A DNA stretch of 37,757 nt from an uncultured Bacilli bacterium (GTDB taxonomy: Bacteria > Bacillota_I > Bacilli_A > RF39 > UBA660): contig CALVOW010000014.1 in NCBI GenBank assembly GCA_944350445.1, positions 1 to 37,757 on the forward strand, given 5' to 3'. A program made the position numbers and the translations under genes. Each line of letters starts with the position of its first letter. The first letter of the stretch is position 1. This document shows, in pieces, positions 7,752 to 15,457 of the stretch. The notes beneath the pieces are model-generated. The model was not told where the DNA came from, searched no databases, and saw only the letters and a program-made list of their open reading frames with translations.

Positions 7752-8732
7752 TTAATCTAATAAATACAAATTTTCAAGTAATATTCCTGTTCCTTCAGCA
7801 ACACTTGTTAAAGGTGTTTCTGCCAAATAAATCGGAATTTTTAATTCATCTTCCAATAATTCTTTTAAACCATTAATTAAAGATCCGCCCCCTGTTAAAA
7901 CGGCACCATTTTCAATAATATCAGCTGACAATTCAGGAGGTGTATCTTCTAAAACACTTTTAGTTGCTAAAATAATCTTATTTACATCTTCTTTTAAAGA
8001 TTCCTCTATCTCTTGACTATTAATCATAATAATACTTGGCAAACCAGTTTCTAAATCACGTCCTCTTACTTCCATTTCTTCTTCTTCCGAACTTTCATAA
8101 ACTGATCCTATTTGATGTTTAATAGATTGTGCTGTCTTATCTCCTATTAATAATTTATATTTATTTTTAATATATTCTTTAATATCATTATCAAAAACAT
8201 TACCTGCTACTTTTAAAGAACGACTAACAACAATTCCACCAAGTGATAAAACGGCAATATCGGTTGTTCCACCACCAATATCAATAACCATATTGCCATT
8301 TGGTTTACTAATATCAAGTCCTACACCAATAGCAGCTGCTTTTGGTTCTTCTTCCAAATAAACCTTTTTAGCACCTAATTTCTCAGCAGCTTCCCGAATA
8401 GCATTTTTCTCAACCGGAGTAGTATCAGCTGGACAACAAATAACAATCCTTGGCTTTTTAAAGAGACCTCTAGCTTTTACTTTATTAACAAAATAATCAA
8501 GCATTAATTCAGTTATTTCAAAATCTGCAATAACTCCATCTTTCATAGGTTTTATAGCTCGTACTTTAAATGGAGTCTTGCCAAGCATATCAAAAGCTTC
8601 ATTACCAAAAGCAAGTGGTTTTCTTGTTTCCGTATCAATAGCAACAACCGATGGTTCATTTAAAATAATTCCTTGTCCTTTTACATAAATCAAGATATTT
8701 GCAGTCCCTAAATCAATTCCAATATCTTTCAT
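7752..8732 (-). CDS. mbl: MreB/Mbl-family actin-like cell-shape protein
   Basis: The 326-residue product is a bacterial actin of the usual MreB length. The ATP-binding motifs are GIDLGTANILIY near the N-terminus, DIGGGTTDIAVLS in the middle and ENGAVLTGGGSLI near the C-terminus. MreB paralogues polymerise under the membrane and direct elongation-mode peptidoglycan synthesis. Its position next to the spoIIQ-like gene recalls B. subtilis, where mbl lies near spoIIQ and spoIIID, so Mbl is the preferred paralogue, though MreB and Mbl cannot be told apart here. mreC/mreD do not follow, which also argues against the classical mreBCD operon. An AGAGGTG site precedes the ATG. Confidence 0.93.
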   Translation of the reverse strand: MKDIGIDLGTANILIYVKGQGIILNEPSVVAIDTETRKPLAFGNEAFDMLGKTPFKVRAIKPMKDGVIADFEITELMLDYFVNKVKARGLFKKPRIVICCPADTTPVEKNAIREAAEKLGAKKVYLEEEPKAAAIGVGLDISKPNGNMVIDIGGGTTDIAVLSLGGIVVSRSLKVAGNVFDNDIKEYIKNKYKLLIGDKTAQSIKHQIGSVYESSEEEEMEVRGRDLETGLPSIIMINSQEIEESLKEDVNKIILATKSVLEDTPPELSADIIENGAVLTGGGSLINGLKELLEDELKIPIYLAETPLTSVAEGTGILLENLYLLD

Positions 8733-8774
8733 ATTTCACCTCTAAAAATAGTATGAACAGATATAAAAAAAATA

Positions 8775-8800
8775 TGAAAAAAGATGATTAAAAATCACCT
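8775..8800 (-). terminator. Terminator overlapping the end of the spoIIQ-like gene
   Basis: AGATGAT (8782-8788) pairs with ATCACCT (8794-8800), one G-U pair included, and the minus strand then reads TTTTTT. The stem covers the last codons and stop of the upstream gene. Confidence 0.65.
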
Positions 8801-9411
8801 AATTTTTTTCCAATAACTTTATTTGGATCAATATTTACACCGTTTTGATATATTTCTAAATGTAAATAATTTGCAAGCGACTCATTTAACTTATTAGTTC
8901 CACTCATCCCTATTTTCATACCAATTGTAACATTTTCTCCTTTTTGAACATCTATTTCACTAAGTCCAGCATAAGAAGATACTAATTCATTATTATGTCT
9001 AATTTCAACAATTTTTCCTAATAATTCATCTTCTTTTATATCAATAACGGTTCCATCTAAAATAGCAACCACTTCAAAAGAATTATCACTTGCATAATCA
9101 AGACCTGTATTTGGCATATATGTATTATCATAATAAATAATAGATTCTTTTTGTCTATCTACATCATCATCAATATTATAAAAATATTTTACAATATTAA
9201 CACCCTCTCCTAAATAAGGATTTCCAATCGTTGTTTCAGTATTTACAACCGGAACTACATCTCCTAGTATTACAGATGATACATAAGTTAAGTTAGAAGA
9301 AGTATCCTCCATATCCATATTCATAGCACGACTTGTAAAATATAATCCAACTACTAATGTAAATATTAAACAAATATATAAAATAGGAAATACATTTGGT
9401 TTTAATTTCAT
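8788..9411 (-). CDS. SpoIIQ-like degenerate M23 (LytM) membrane protein
   Basis: This 207-residue protein has one N-terminal membrane segment (about 8-30) and an outer LytM/M23 domain (about 105-200). The catalytic zinc site is broken: the usual HxGxD is NTGLDYA, and HxH is YLHLEI, so the first His of each motif is missing. B. subtilis SpoIIQ, the forespore protein that pairs with SpoIIIAH across the intermembrane space during engulfment, is likewise a degenerate LytM protein, and it lies near mbl as here. Small size, topology and neighbours support SpoIIQ-like, but a general envelope scaffold (DipM/EnvC-like activator) remains possible. The GTG at 9420 is part of the ribosome-binding site GAGGTG, so the ATG at 9411 is chosen. 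Confidence 0.72.
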   Translation of the reverse strand: MKLKPNVFPILYICLIFTLVVGLYFTSRAMNMDMEDTSSNLTYVSSVILGDVVPVVNTETTIGNPYLGEGVNIVKYFYNIDDDVDRQKESIIYYDNTYMPNTGLDYASDNSFEVVAILDGTVIDIKEDELLGKIVEIRHNNELVSSYAGLSEIDVQKGENVTIGMKIGMSGTNKLNESLANYLHLEIYQNGVNIDPNKVIGKKLGDF

Positions 9412-9463
9412 AAAATTCACCTCATTTAAAGTATTTCCTATTCATTATTTTTTATACAATTTT

Positions 9464-9655
9464 TTAAAATATTTTTAAATAAATAAAATCATAAATAAAA
9501 TTTGTTACTAAGTATATAATAGATAATAGAATTAAAAAATAAACAACTCGCGCTTTTATAACTTGACCTTTTTTAAAAATAACATTAATATTAACAGCAT
9601 CCATAGCCCAAGTTGTTAAAATAGTTACTAATATATATAAAATAAATTTAGTCAT
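9464..9655 (-). CDS. DUF1146 (YwzB-like) small membrane protein
   Basis: The product of about 63 residues has two hydrophobic segments separated by a short basic loop (FKKGQVIKARV) and the stretch ILVTILTTWAMDAVN, which fits the DUF1146/YwzB family of small Firmicute membrane proteins; their function is unknown. The ATG at 9655 overlaps the 3' end of rpiB by eight bases; a TTG start at 9670 in the same frame is less likely. In B. subtilis ywzB also sits near murAA, spoIIQ and mbl, consistent with its place beside the spoIIQ-like gene. Confidence 0.78.
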   Translation of the reverse strand: MTKFILYILVTILTTWAMDAVNINVIFKKGQVIKARVVYFLILLSIIYLVTNFIYDFIYLKIF

Positions 9656-10112
9656 ATAAATTACTCTCAATCTTTTTTAATTTTTCAATTCTTTTTTTAT
9701 GTCTTGCTAAATTCGAAAAATCAGTATGAATAAAGGTATCAACTATTAAAATAGCCTCTTCTTTACTAGTATTAGCACTAAAAGCAACAACATTACTATC
9801 ATTATCAAGTCTAGTATAAGTAGCTTCCATAGCATTATTTACCTTAGCGCAATAAACATTTTTCATTTTATTTAAAGCTATACTAATGCCAATCCCACTA
9901 CCACAAATAGCAATTCCAAAATCTACTTCCCTACTTTGAATACATTTTCCAAGTAAATAAGCATAATCAGGATAATCACAAGAACTACTAGAATTGGTTC
10001 CACAATCTGTAATATCGACAATATCTGGTTGTTTTTTAAAATAATCAATTAATTTTTGTTTTAACTCATATCCTCTATGATCAGAAGCAAAACCAAGTTT
10101 TATTTTCTTCAT
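9648..10112 (-). CDS. rpiB: Ribose 5-phosphate isomerase B
   Basis: The 154-residue product belongs to the RpiB/LacAB family, which interconverts ribose 5-phosphate and ribulose 5-phosphate in the pentose phosphate pathway. It has SDHRGYELK at the N-terminus, the active-site Cys in AICGSGIGISIA, and the NNAMEATYTRLDNDSNVVAFSA segment with the phosphate-binding Arg. The size is typical. LacA/LacB (galactose 6-phosphate isomerase subunits) are related, but they come as pairs in lac operons, not seen here. A GGTGAT site precedes the ATG. It overlaps the downstream DUF1146 gene. Confidence 0.93.
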   Translation of the reverse strand: MKKIKLGFASDHRGYELKQKLIDYFKKQPDIVDITDCGTNSSSSCDYPDYAYLLGKCIQSREVDFGIAICGSGIGISIALNKMKNVYCAKVNNAMEATYTRLDNDSNVVAFSANTSKEEAILIVDTFIHTDFSNLARHKKRIEKLKKIESNLYD

Positions 10113-10146
10113 TTTATCACCAAACTTAATATATCATATTTATTAC

Positions 10147-10172
10147 AAAAAAAAAAGACTATTCGCCTTTTT
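10147..10172 (-). terminator. Terminator overlapping the end of rpmE
   Basis: AAAAAGAC (10152-10159) pairs with GCCTTTTT (10165-10172), including one G-U pair, and the minus strand reads ten T. The rpmE stop codon lies in the stem and loop. Confidence 0.7.
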
Positions 10173-10368
10173 CAAAACCATATTTCTTATTAAATTTATC
10201 AACACGTCCTGCTCTTGAAGTTCTACTTTGCTTTCCAGTATAAAATGGATGACATTTAGAACAAACTTCAACGTTAATTTCTGGTTTAGTTGAAATTGCT
10301 TTAAAAGTTTCTCCACAAGCACAAGTAACTGTAACTTCATAACTTTTAGGATGAATATTTTTTTTCAT
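10159..10368 (-). CDS. rpmE: Ribosomal protein L31 (zinc-binding type)
   Basis: The 69-residue product matches bacterial L31: MKKNIHPKSYEV start, CxC in TCACGETF and CSKCHPFYTGK. These cysteines mark the zinc-binding C+ form, in contrast to the Cys-less form used under zinc limitation. The reading frame extends to 10398, but that part contains the GAAAGGAG ribosome-binding site, so the ATG at 10368 is the start. It has its own strong promoter (10420-10448) and a terminator at its end, so it is a single-gene unit. Confidence 0.96.
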   Translation of the reverse strand: MKKNIHPKSYEVTVTCACGETFKAISTKPEINVEVCSKCHPFYTGKQSRTSRAGRVDKFNKKYGFEKGE

Positions 10369-10384
10369 TTTGTCTCCTTTCGCC

Positions 10385-10448
10385 ATGGTTAAAACCATAG
10401 TAATACATATTTCTCATGTAGTATAACAATTTTTATCTAAAAAAGCAA
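10385..10448 (-). promoter_or_regulatory. rpmE promoter and leader hairpin
   Basis: The minus strand has TTGCTT (10448-10443), a 17-bp spacer, and an extended -10 TGT-TATACT (box 10425-10420). The short leader contains the inverted repeat ATGGTT/AACCAT (10385-10398), just upstream of the ribosome-binding site. Leaders acting in L31 autoregulation are known in Firmicutes; this hairpin is a candidate, but the match to that class was not tested. Confidence 0.75.
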
Positions 10449-10534
10449 GTATTTTTTATTTATAATAAAAACATCTTTTTACATAATGCAATTTTAAAAA
10501 CTTAAAAATGTATTAAAAAATCTTTTTTTTAAAT

Positions 10535-11248
10535 TTATTTTTCTATTTTTTTGATAATTTCTTTAGCAATTTGTAAATAGCCTTTACTAGTTAAATGATA
10601 ATCATTTTTATTAGGTAAATAATTTTTATCTTTTTTTATAGTTTCATAGATGTCTAAATAAATAATTGAATATTTCTTAGCAATATTTTCATATTGTTGA
10701 TTTAAATAAGCAAATATCCTTTCTATATCTTTTGTTTCTTCATTAATAGGATTATAATAGCCAATTAAAATAATTTCTGTTTTCGAAAAAGAAGTAATTT
10801 CTTTAATTAAATTATCCATTTCTAAACAAAGTTTATCTAAATCGGCTTTTAAATTTGAATAGTTAATTTCTGTTTCTTGATTTAAAATTTCAACTAATTC
10901 ATCCATACCAATAGCAATTGTTACTAAATCGGCTTCTCGTAATTCTTTTTTGAAAGTATAAGTTTTATCATCATATAATAAAGATTTATTATTTTGGATA
11001 TCACTTGTTAATTCTTCTATTTTATAATTCTCTTTGGTAAATAAATCATTGTATTGATGTAATAATTGATTATTTTCAAGATATGATTTTATATAATCAT
11101 TATAACCATATCCAACATTTCCATAAGAATTCAGTCCTAAATTAAGAGAATCACCAATGACCATATAATCAATTAAATTCTTATCATTAACTTTATAAAT
11201 AATAAAAGTTAAAAATATAATTAAAATAGGAAGAATTATTTTTTTCAT
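10535..11248 (-). CDS. Membrane-anchored SGNH/GDSL hydrolase
   Basis: The 237-residue product has an N-terminal membrane anchor (about 3-20) and an outer SGNH-type esterase domain. Block I is VIGDSLNLGL with the nucleophile Ser, block III is the weak VTIAIGMDEL, and the catalytic pair is in NDYHLTSKGY (Asp and His). Such enzymes remove acyl groups from envelope polysaccharides or lipids; the substrate is unknown. It follows murA across a terminator, with a TTTTGGAGG site before the ATG. The neighbouring envelope genes suggest a wall-modifying role, which is inference. Confidence 0.8.
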   Translation of the reverse strand: MKKIILPILIIFLTFIIYKVNDKNLIDYMVIGDSLNLGLNSYGNVGYGYNDYIKSYLENNQLLHQYNDLFTKENYKIEELTSDIQNNKSLLYDDKTYTFKKELREADLVTIAIGMDELVEILNQETEINYSNLKADLDKLCLEMDNLIKEITSFSKTEIILIGYYNPINEETKDIERIFAYLNQQYENIAKKYSIIYLDIYETIKKDKNYLPNKNDYHLTSKGYLQIAKEIIKKIEK

Positions 11249-11256
11249 TTTACCTC

Positions 11257-11298
11257 CAAAATAAAAGATTAAAGATATTTTATTATATTTCTTTAATC
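11257..11298 (-). terminator. Terminator of murA
   Basis: GATTAAAGA (11267-11275) pairs perfectly with TCTTTAATC (11290-11298). The minus strand then reads TTTTATTTT. The stem overlaps the murA stop codon. Confidence 0.75.
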
Positions 11299-12536
11299 TC
11301 TATTTTAGCACCCACATTTGTCAATTTTTCTACTATTTCCTCGTATCCTCTTAAAAGATGATTAATATCAGTTATAATTGTTTCTCCCTCTGCTATTAAA
11401 GAAGCTACTAGTAAAGAAGCTCCGGCTCTTAAATCAGTTGCTTTTACTTCTAGTCCTTTTAATTTTGTTGGTCCAAGAATGGTTGCAATTGTATCTTTAA
11501 CTTGAATATTAGCTCCCATTTTATTTAAATAAGGAATATTCATAAAACGATTTTCATAAATTGTTTCTTCAACATGACTTACACCCTTAGCACTTGTTAA
11601 AAGAGTAACAAAAGGTTGTTGTAAATCGGTTGGAAAGCCAGGATAATGAAGAGTTTTTATATTAGTTGCTTTTAATTGCTTTTGACTATCAATAATTAAA
11701 TAATCCGAATGAATTTCAATATCAGCTCCCATTTCCTCCAAAACATCAGTTAAACTTTTAATATGTGAAGGAATAATATTATCAATTTTTAAATAATTCC
11801 CTATTAAGGCACCAATAATTGTATAAGTACCAGCTTCAATTCGATCAGGAATAATATCATGATTACAACCTTGTAAAGATGAAACACCAATAATGGTAAT
11901 TTCGCTAGTTCCATATCCTTCGATATTAGCTCCCATTTTATTTAACATACAAGCTAAATCAGCTATTTCAGGTTCTCTAGCAGCATTTTTAATAACTGTC
12001 TTTCCTTCAGCTAAAACCGCTACTAACATAGCATTTATAGTCGCTCCGACACTTGGCATATCAAGAGGAATAATATTTCCTTTTAGTTTTTTAGCCTGAA
12101 TTATAAATAAATCATCATTTTCTTCAATAGTTGCTCCTAAAAGGCGAAAAGCTTTTAAGGTTTGATCAATAGGTCTACTACCAATTTGACAACCACCAGG
12201 AAAATGCATCTTAACATACTTAAATCTTGCTAATAAAACCGACATAAAATAATAAGAAGCTCGAAGACGACTAGATAATTCAATTGGAATATCAACATTT
12301 TTTAAATTAGTTGTATCGATTAACATACTTCCACTAGCTCTTTTTACAGAAACATTTAAATATTTCAAAGTTTGCGTTAAAACATCAATATCGGAAATAT
12401 TGGGAACATTACATAAAGTTGTTGTTCCACTTGCTAGCAAAGTAGCTGGAATTAAGGCAACAGCACTGTTTTTAGCTCCACTTATTCGAATACTTCCTGT
12501 TAACTTTTGATTGCCTATTACTTTTAATACTTTCAT
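11283..12536 (-). CDS. murA: UDP-N-acetylglucosamine 1-carboxyvinyltransferase
   Basis: MurA transfers enolpyruvate from PEP to UDP-GlcNAc, the first committed step of peptidoglycan synthesis. The 417-residue length is standard. ISGAKNSAVALIPA near the N-terminus carries the conserved Lys-Asn pair, and FPGGCQIGSRPID carries the catalytic Cys, which also confers fosfomycin sensitivity in the family. The C-terminal DLRAGASLLVASLIAEGET segment is typical. A GTGGTGAT site precedes the ATG. Only 23 bases separate it from fba, so the two are likely cotranscribed. The fba-murA adjacency matches the fbaA-murAB pair of B. subtilis. Confidence 0.97.
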   Translation of the reverse strand: MKVLKVIGNQKLTGSIRISGAKNSAVALIPATLLASGTTTLCNVPNISDIDVLTQTLKYLNVSVKRASGSMLIDTTNLKNVDIPIELSSRLRASYYFMSVLLARFKYVKMHFPGGCQIGSRPIDQTLKAFRLLGATIEENDDLFIIQAKKLKGNIIPLDMPSVGATINAMLVAVLAEGKTVIKNAAREPEIADLACMLNKMGANIEGYGTSEITIIGVSSLQGCNHDIIPDRIEAGTYTIIGALIGNYLKIDNIIPSHIKSLTDVLEEMGADIEIHSDYLIIDSQKQLKATNIKTLHYPGFPTDLQQPFVTLLTSAKGVSHVEETIYENRFMNIPYLNKMGANIQVKDTIATILGPTKLKGLEVKATDLRAGASLLVASLIAEGETIITDINHLLRGYEEIVEKLTNVGAKIEIKEI

Positions 12537-12559
12537 ATAATCACCACTATATTTTATTT

Positions 12560-13399
12560 TTATAATTTATTTATGTTAATTTTTTCATCGATTACTTGTT
12601 TAATGGCCGAAAAACCACTACCAATTATTTTTCTTGGATCAATAACTGTTTCATTTTCTTCTAAATATTTTCTAACACTTCGACTCCATGCATCCTGAAG
12701 ATCTGAATTAATATTAATCTTCGTAATTCCTGCTTTTACACATTTTTTTAAAATCTCTAAATCTAAACTACTTCCTCCATGTAAAACCAAAGGTATCTCA
12801 ATTTCTGATGCTATTTTTTTAATTAAATCATAATCAATATTCAACTTTCCTTTATAAAGTCCATGAACTGTCCCAACAGCTGGAGCTAAGGAGTCAATAT
12901 TCGTTTCTTTTACAAATCTTAAACAATCTTCTAAATTAGTAAGATTCCCCATTTCAACTTCATCATTTTTTAAATTATTCATAGAACCAATTTCAGCTTC
13001 AACCGAAACATTATTGTTCTTAGCATAAGCTACTACTTCCTTGGTTAATTTAATATTTTCAGCTATTGGTAATTTTGATGCATCAATCATAACGGAATTA
13101 AAGCCAGCATCAATGGCTTTTATACAGCTAGAAACACTAGAACCATGATCTAAATGTAAACATACATCCGTTTTAATATTTAAATCCGACACTAAACTAA
13201 AACAAAGAGATGCAACTACATTATAGCCACCCATATATTTTATAGCACTTTCACTAACACCTAAAATTACTGGAACTTTTAATTTATCACATTCTTCTAA
13301 AATACATTTAGCCCATTCTAAATTATTGATATTAAACTGAAAAATAGCTTCATTTCTTTTCTTCGCATTTTTTAACATTTTTTTGCTATTTACTAGCAT
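12560..13399 (-). CDS. fba: Class II fructose-bisphosphate aldolase
   Basis: The 279-residue product is a zinc-dependent class II aldolase that cleaves fructose 1,6-bisphosphate to two trioses. Zinc and catalytic residues appear in CLHLDHGSS (Asp and His), VEAEIGS (Glu), GTVHGLYK (His), LVLHGGSS (His) and ITKININSD. The frame is open to 13453, but GGGTGATAAT before the ATG at 13399 marks the start (MLVNSKKML). Tagatose-bisphosphate aldolases share this fold; the B. subtilis-like neighbourhood (murA, rpmE, prfA, rpoE) favours the glycolytic enzyme. A promoter with a TTGACT box lies just upstream. Confidence 0.93.
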   Translation of the reverse strand: MLVNSKKMLKNAKKRNEAIFQFNINNLEWAKCILEECDKLKVPVILGVSESAIKYMGGYNVVASLCFSLVSDLNIKTDVCLHLDHGSSVSSCIKAIDAGFNSVMIDASKLPIAENIKLTKEVVAYAKNNNVSVEAEIGSMNNLKNDEVEMGNLTNLEDCLRFVKETNIDSLAPAVGTVHGLYKGKLNIDYDLIKKIASEIEIPLVLHGGSSLDLEILKKCVKAGITKININSDLQDAWSRSVRKYLEENETVIDPRKIIGSGFSAIKQVIDEKININKL

Positions 13400-13415
13400 A
13401 TTATCACCCAAAGAA

Positions 13416-13444
13416 AGAATACTACAATTTTCTAAAAAAGTCAA
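13416..13444 (-). promoter_or_regulatory. Promoter of fba-murA
   Basis: The minus strand has TTGACT (13444-13439), a 17-bp spacer and TATTCT (13421-13416). The -35 box overlaps the end of the T-tract of the upstream terminator. Confidence 0.7.
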
Positions 13445-13462
13445 AAAAAGCACCGAAGTGCT
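13443..13462 (-). terminator. Terminator with TTCG tetraloop
   Basis: AGCAC TTCG GTGCT on the minus strand (13462-13449), followed by seven T. The stop codon of the upstream gene is part of the stem. Confidence 0.85.
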
Positions 13463-14840
13463 ATTTTGTTATACTATTATTTAATATGTTATTTGCATCT
13501 ATAACAATCATTTGGGTATCTTCTTTATCAATAATCTCATCATTATATTCAAAAGTATCACTAGTTAAGGCATATGATGTTGCATAAGCAATATTTAAAA
13601 CTAGTTGTTTAGCATTTGGAGTTAAATCATCATAAGTAACATATCTTTCTTCGCCATTTATATTTACTCTAACTGGTTCTAAGTCTCTTATACATCTTAC
13701 AATTTCATAATTAGCAACTTGAATATATTCACGAGCTGTATCCATATTATTATTATAAAAAGCTTGATAAATAATTTCATTTCCAATATTTGAAAAATAT
13801 TTTATATAAGCTCTATCAGCTTCATTTTGAAAGAATTTTTCATAGAAGATAAAGGTTCCAGTTGTTGTTAAATCTGGATTTTCATTAGGATTATTTATAT
13901 GAGAAGCCAAATCACTAGTATTTTGAAGACGAATATTAACTAAATTATCAATACTGCAATCAAAATCTGAATCGCTATACTCATGAGGAGTAACATAACC
14001 ATCATAAATTTCAATTGCTAAAACTTGACTATTTGGATCATCTTCAAGTTGTGTAAAACTAACTTCTGGTTGATTATAAATAATTGGCGTAGCTGTTGGT
14101 GTTGGCTGAACCGTAGGAGTAGATGTCGGTTGGACTGTTGGAGTAGGTGTTGGAAGTGGAGTTGCAGTTACTGTTGGAGTTACAGTAATTAATTCTGGAC
14201 TTGGAGTAGGGGTTGTAAATTCCCATTCGATATTATTTTGTGGCTTATCATTTCCTTTTTGAGAATTTCTATTTGTTAATAAATGTCCAACATAACCACT
14301 AGCACCCATTAAAAGAACCGCACCAGTAGTAACAAGAGCAACCATTTTTTTAGTTATCTTAATATTTTTAACACCTTTAAGATCTTTATTTTCTTTTTTA
14401 ACATTTTTTTCTTTTTGCCTATTATCTATAAATAGTCCTAATTTTTCGAAATCAACATCGCCATAATAAGATCTTAATCTATCTATTATAGAGTCATAAA
14501 TATTATCATAATCTTCAGTTGAAGCTTTATCAATTCTTTCCACTTCATCATTACTATTTAAAATAGTAATACCGTCATTATCTACTTGCATATTTTTAAT
14601 ATATAAGCCAGAATATCCTTTTAAAATACCTTTTTCTTGCAATTTGTTTTTTAATTCTTCTTCAGATAAATTTTTATATTCGCTATTGCTATTTCGCATT
14701 TCATAAAATAAATTAGCAAGAATTTGCTGAAAATAATTAGGATTGGTTCGCGTTTCAATTTTATTTTCCCTAACAACTACTATTGATTTTACACTATCAG
14801 TACCATAATTTAAGTTTATCTTTACAATTTTATTTTCCAT
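13461..14840 (-). CDS. Single-pass membrane protein with Pro/Thr linker, unknown function
   Basis: I do not recognise the family. The 459-residue product has a charged N-terminal part of about 160 residues, presumably cytoplasmic (no signal peptide at the start), one membrane segment (about 166-187, VALVTTGAVLLMGASGYVGHLL), a Pro/Thr-rich linker (about 209-252) with repeats of the form TPTVQPT, and an outer domain (about 255-459) rich in Asn and Asp. This layout resembles a signal-transducing or anchored envelope protein. The linker is a low-complexity repeat in the DNA (14085-14216). The gene lies between spoIIR and fba, with its own TTGACT/TATAAT promoter, an AAAAAGGAG ribosome-binding site and a terminator, so it is an independent unit. 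Confidence 0.85.
   Translation of the reverse strand: MENKIVKINLNYGTDSVKSIVVVRENKIETRTNPNYFQQILANLFYEMRNSNSEYKNLSEEELKNKLQEKGILKGYSGLYIKNMQVDNDGITILNSNDEVERIDKASTEDYDNIYDSIIDRLRSYYGDVDFEKLGLFIDNRQKEKNVKKENKDLKGVKNIKITKKMVALVTTGAVLLMGASGYVGHLLTNRNSQKGNDKPQNNIEWEFTTPTPSPELITVTPTVTATPLPTPTPTVQPTSTPTVQPTPTATPIIYNQPEVSFTQLEDDPNSQVLAIEIYDGYVTPHEYSDSDFDCSIDNLVNIRLQNTSDLASHINNPNENPDLTTTGTFIFYEKFFQNEADRAYIKYFSNIGNEIIYQAFYNNNMDTAREYIQVANYEIVRCIRDLEPVRVNINGEERYVTYDDLTPNAKQLVLNIAYATSYALTSDTFEYNDEIIDKEDTQMIVIDANNILNNSITK
14085..14216 (-). repeat. Pro/Thr-codon repeat tract
   Basis: Short, imperfect repeats encode TPTV-, TPTVQPT- and TPTPS-type units of the linker in the surrounding gene. Such tracts change length easily by slippage. 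Confidence 0.75.
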
Positions 14841-14866
14841 AAAAACTCCTTTTTCAATCTGGCTGT

Positions 14867-14895
14867 ATTATACTATAAATAAAGAGAAAAGTCAA
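14867..14895 (-). promoter_or_regulatory. Promoter of the Pro/Thr-linker gene
   Basis: The minus strand has TTGACT (14895-14890), a 17-bp spacer and a consensus TATAAT (14872-14867), in the gap after spoIIR. It is a strong sigma-A type promoter. Confidence 0.85.
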
Positions 14896-14899
14896 ATTA

Positions 14900-15415
14900 C
14901 TACCCTATATACTCATCAAGTAATTCTTTTACAAAAAACTGATATTCAACATCTTCAGTATCTTCGTTACCATCTAAAAGACACAAAGGCGGAAACAAAA
15001 CACACCACCAATTATTACCAACCCCAGATCCCAAAGTAATCGTTAAAGATTCATATAATCCTTCTTCATAAACAACACCTTTATAAACTTTTCTTGGAAA
15101 ATAATTGTTACCAAACGAAACTAAATAATCTTCATCAGTAGTATCATCAATGACAATATTTAATCTTTCTAAATTATTTTGAATTATATCCCTGGCTTCT
15201 TCAATACTAGATACATCTTTTAATAAAGAATATAATTCTTTTTCAATATTTTTTTTGACTTCTAATTTTTCTTTTATATCTATTGTTTCATTACTATTAG
15301 CAATAATACGAATTCTGATTGATTCCTTTGGTATTATTATTTCTTCATTTTTATTATAAACTAAAATAGTTATAATAAAAGCAATTATTATTAATATTAT
15401 TGTTTTCTTTTTCAA
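14900..15415 (-). CDS. spoIIR: Stage II sporulation protein R
   Basis: SpoIIR is made in the forespore under sigma-F, is secreted, and triggers SpoIIGA to process pro-sigma-E in the mother cell. The product has an N-terminal membrane or signal segment, then IRIRIIANSNETIDIKEKL, and the family's hallmark GVGNNWWCVLFPPLCLLD. The length (171) is slightly short but normal. For the start, TTG at 15415 (LKKKTIILIII) is preferred, because the GGGTGAT ribosome-binding site lies five bases upstream; a GTG at 15424 would lie inside that site. In B. subtilis, prfA-prmC-spoIIR are also near neighbours. The ribosome-binding site is one arm of the terminator stem described separately. Confidence 0.9.
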   Translation of the reverse strand: MKKKTIILIIIAFIITILVYNKNEEIIIPKESIRIRIIANSNETIDIKEKLEVKKNIEKELYSLLKDVSSIEEARDIIQNNLERLNIVIDDTTDEDYLVSFGNNYFPRKVYKGVVYEEGLYESLTITLGSGVGNNWWCVLFPPLCLLDGNEDTEDVEYQFFVKELLDEYIG

Positions 15416-15447
15416 AAAAATCACCCTTTATCTAAATAATGGGTGAT
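15414..15447 (-). terminator. Terminator after prmC that contains the spoIIR ribosome-binding site
   Basis: On the minus strand ATCACCC (15447-15441) pairs with GGGTGAT (15426-15420), followed by seven T. The second arm is also the apparent ribosome-binding site of spoIIR, whose TTG start lies at the end of the T-tract. Confidence 0.75.
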
Positions 15448-15457
15448 TTAATATTTT

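Noticed and set aside
10143-10340. Alternative minus-strand frame across rpmE
   Set aside because: Frame-shifted shadow of L31, which matches its family over full length.
12560-13399. Tagatose-bisphosphate aldolase
   Set aside because: Cannot be excluded by motifs alone, but there are no sugar-specific neighbours, and the fba-murA order fits the glycolytic enzyme.
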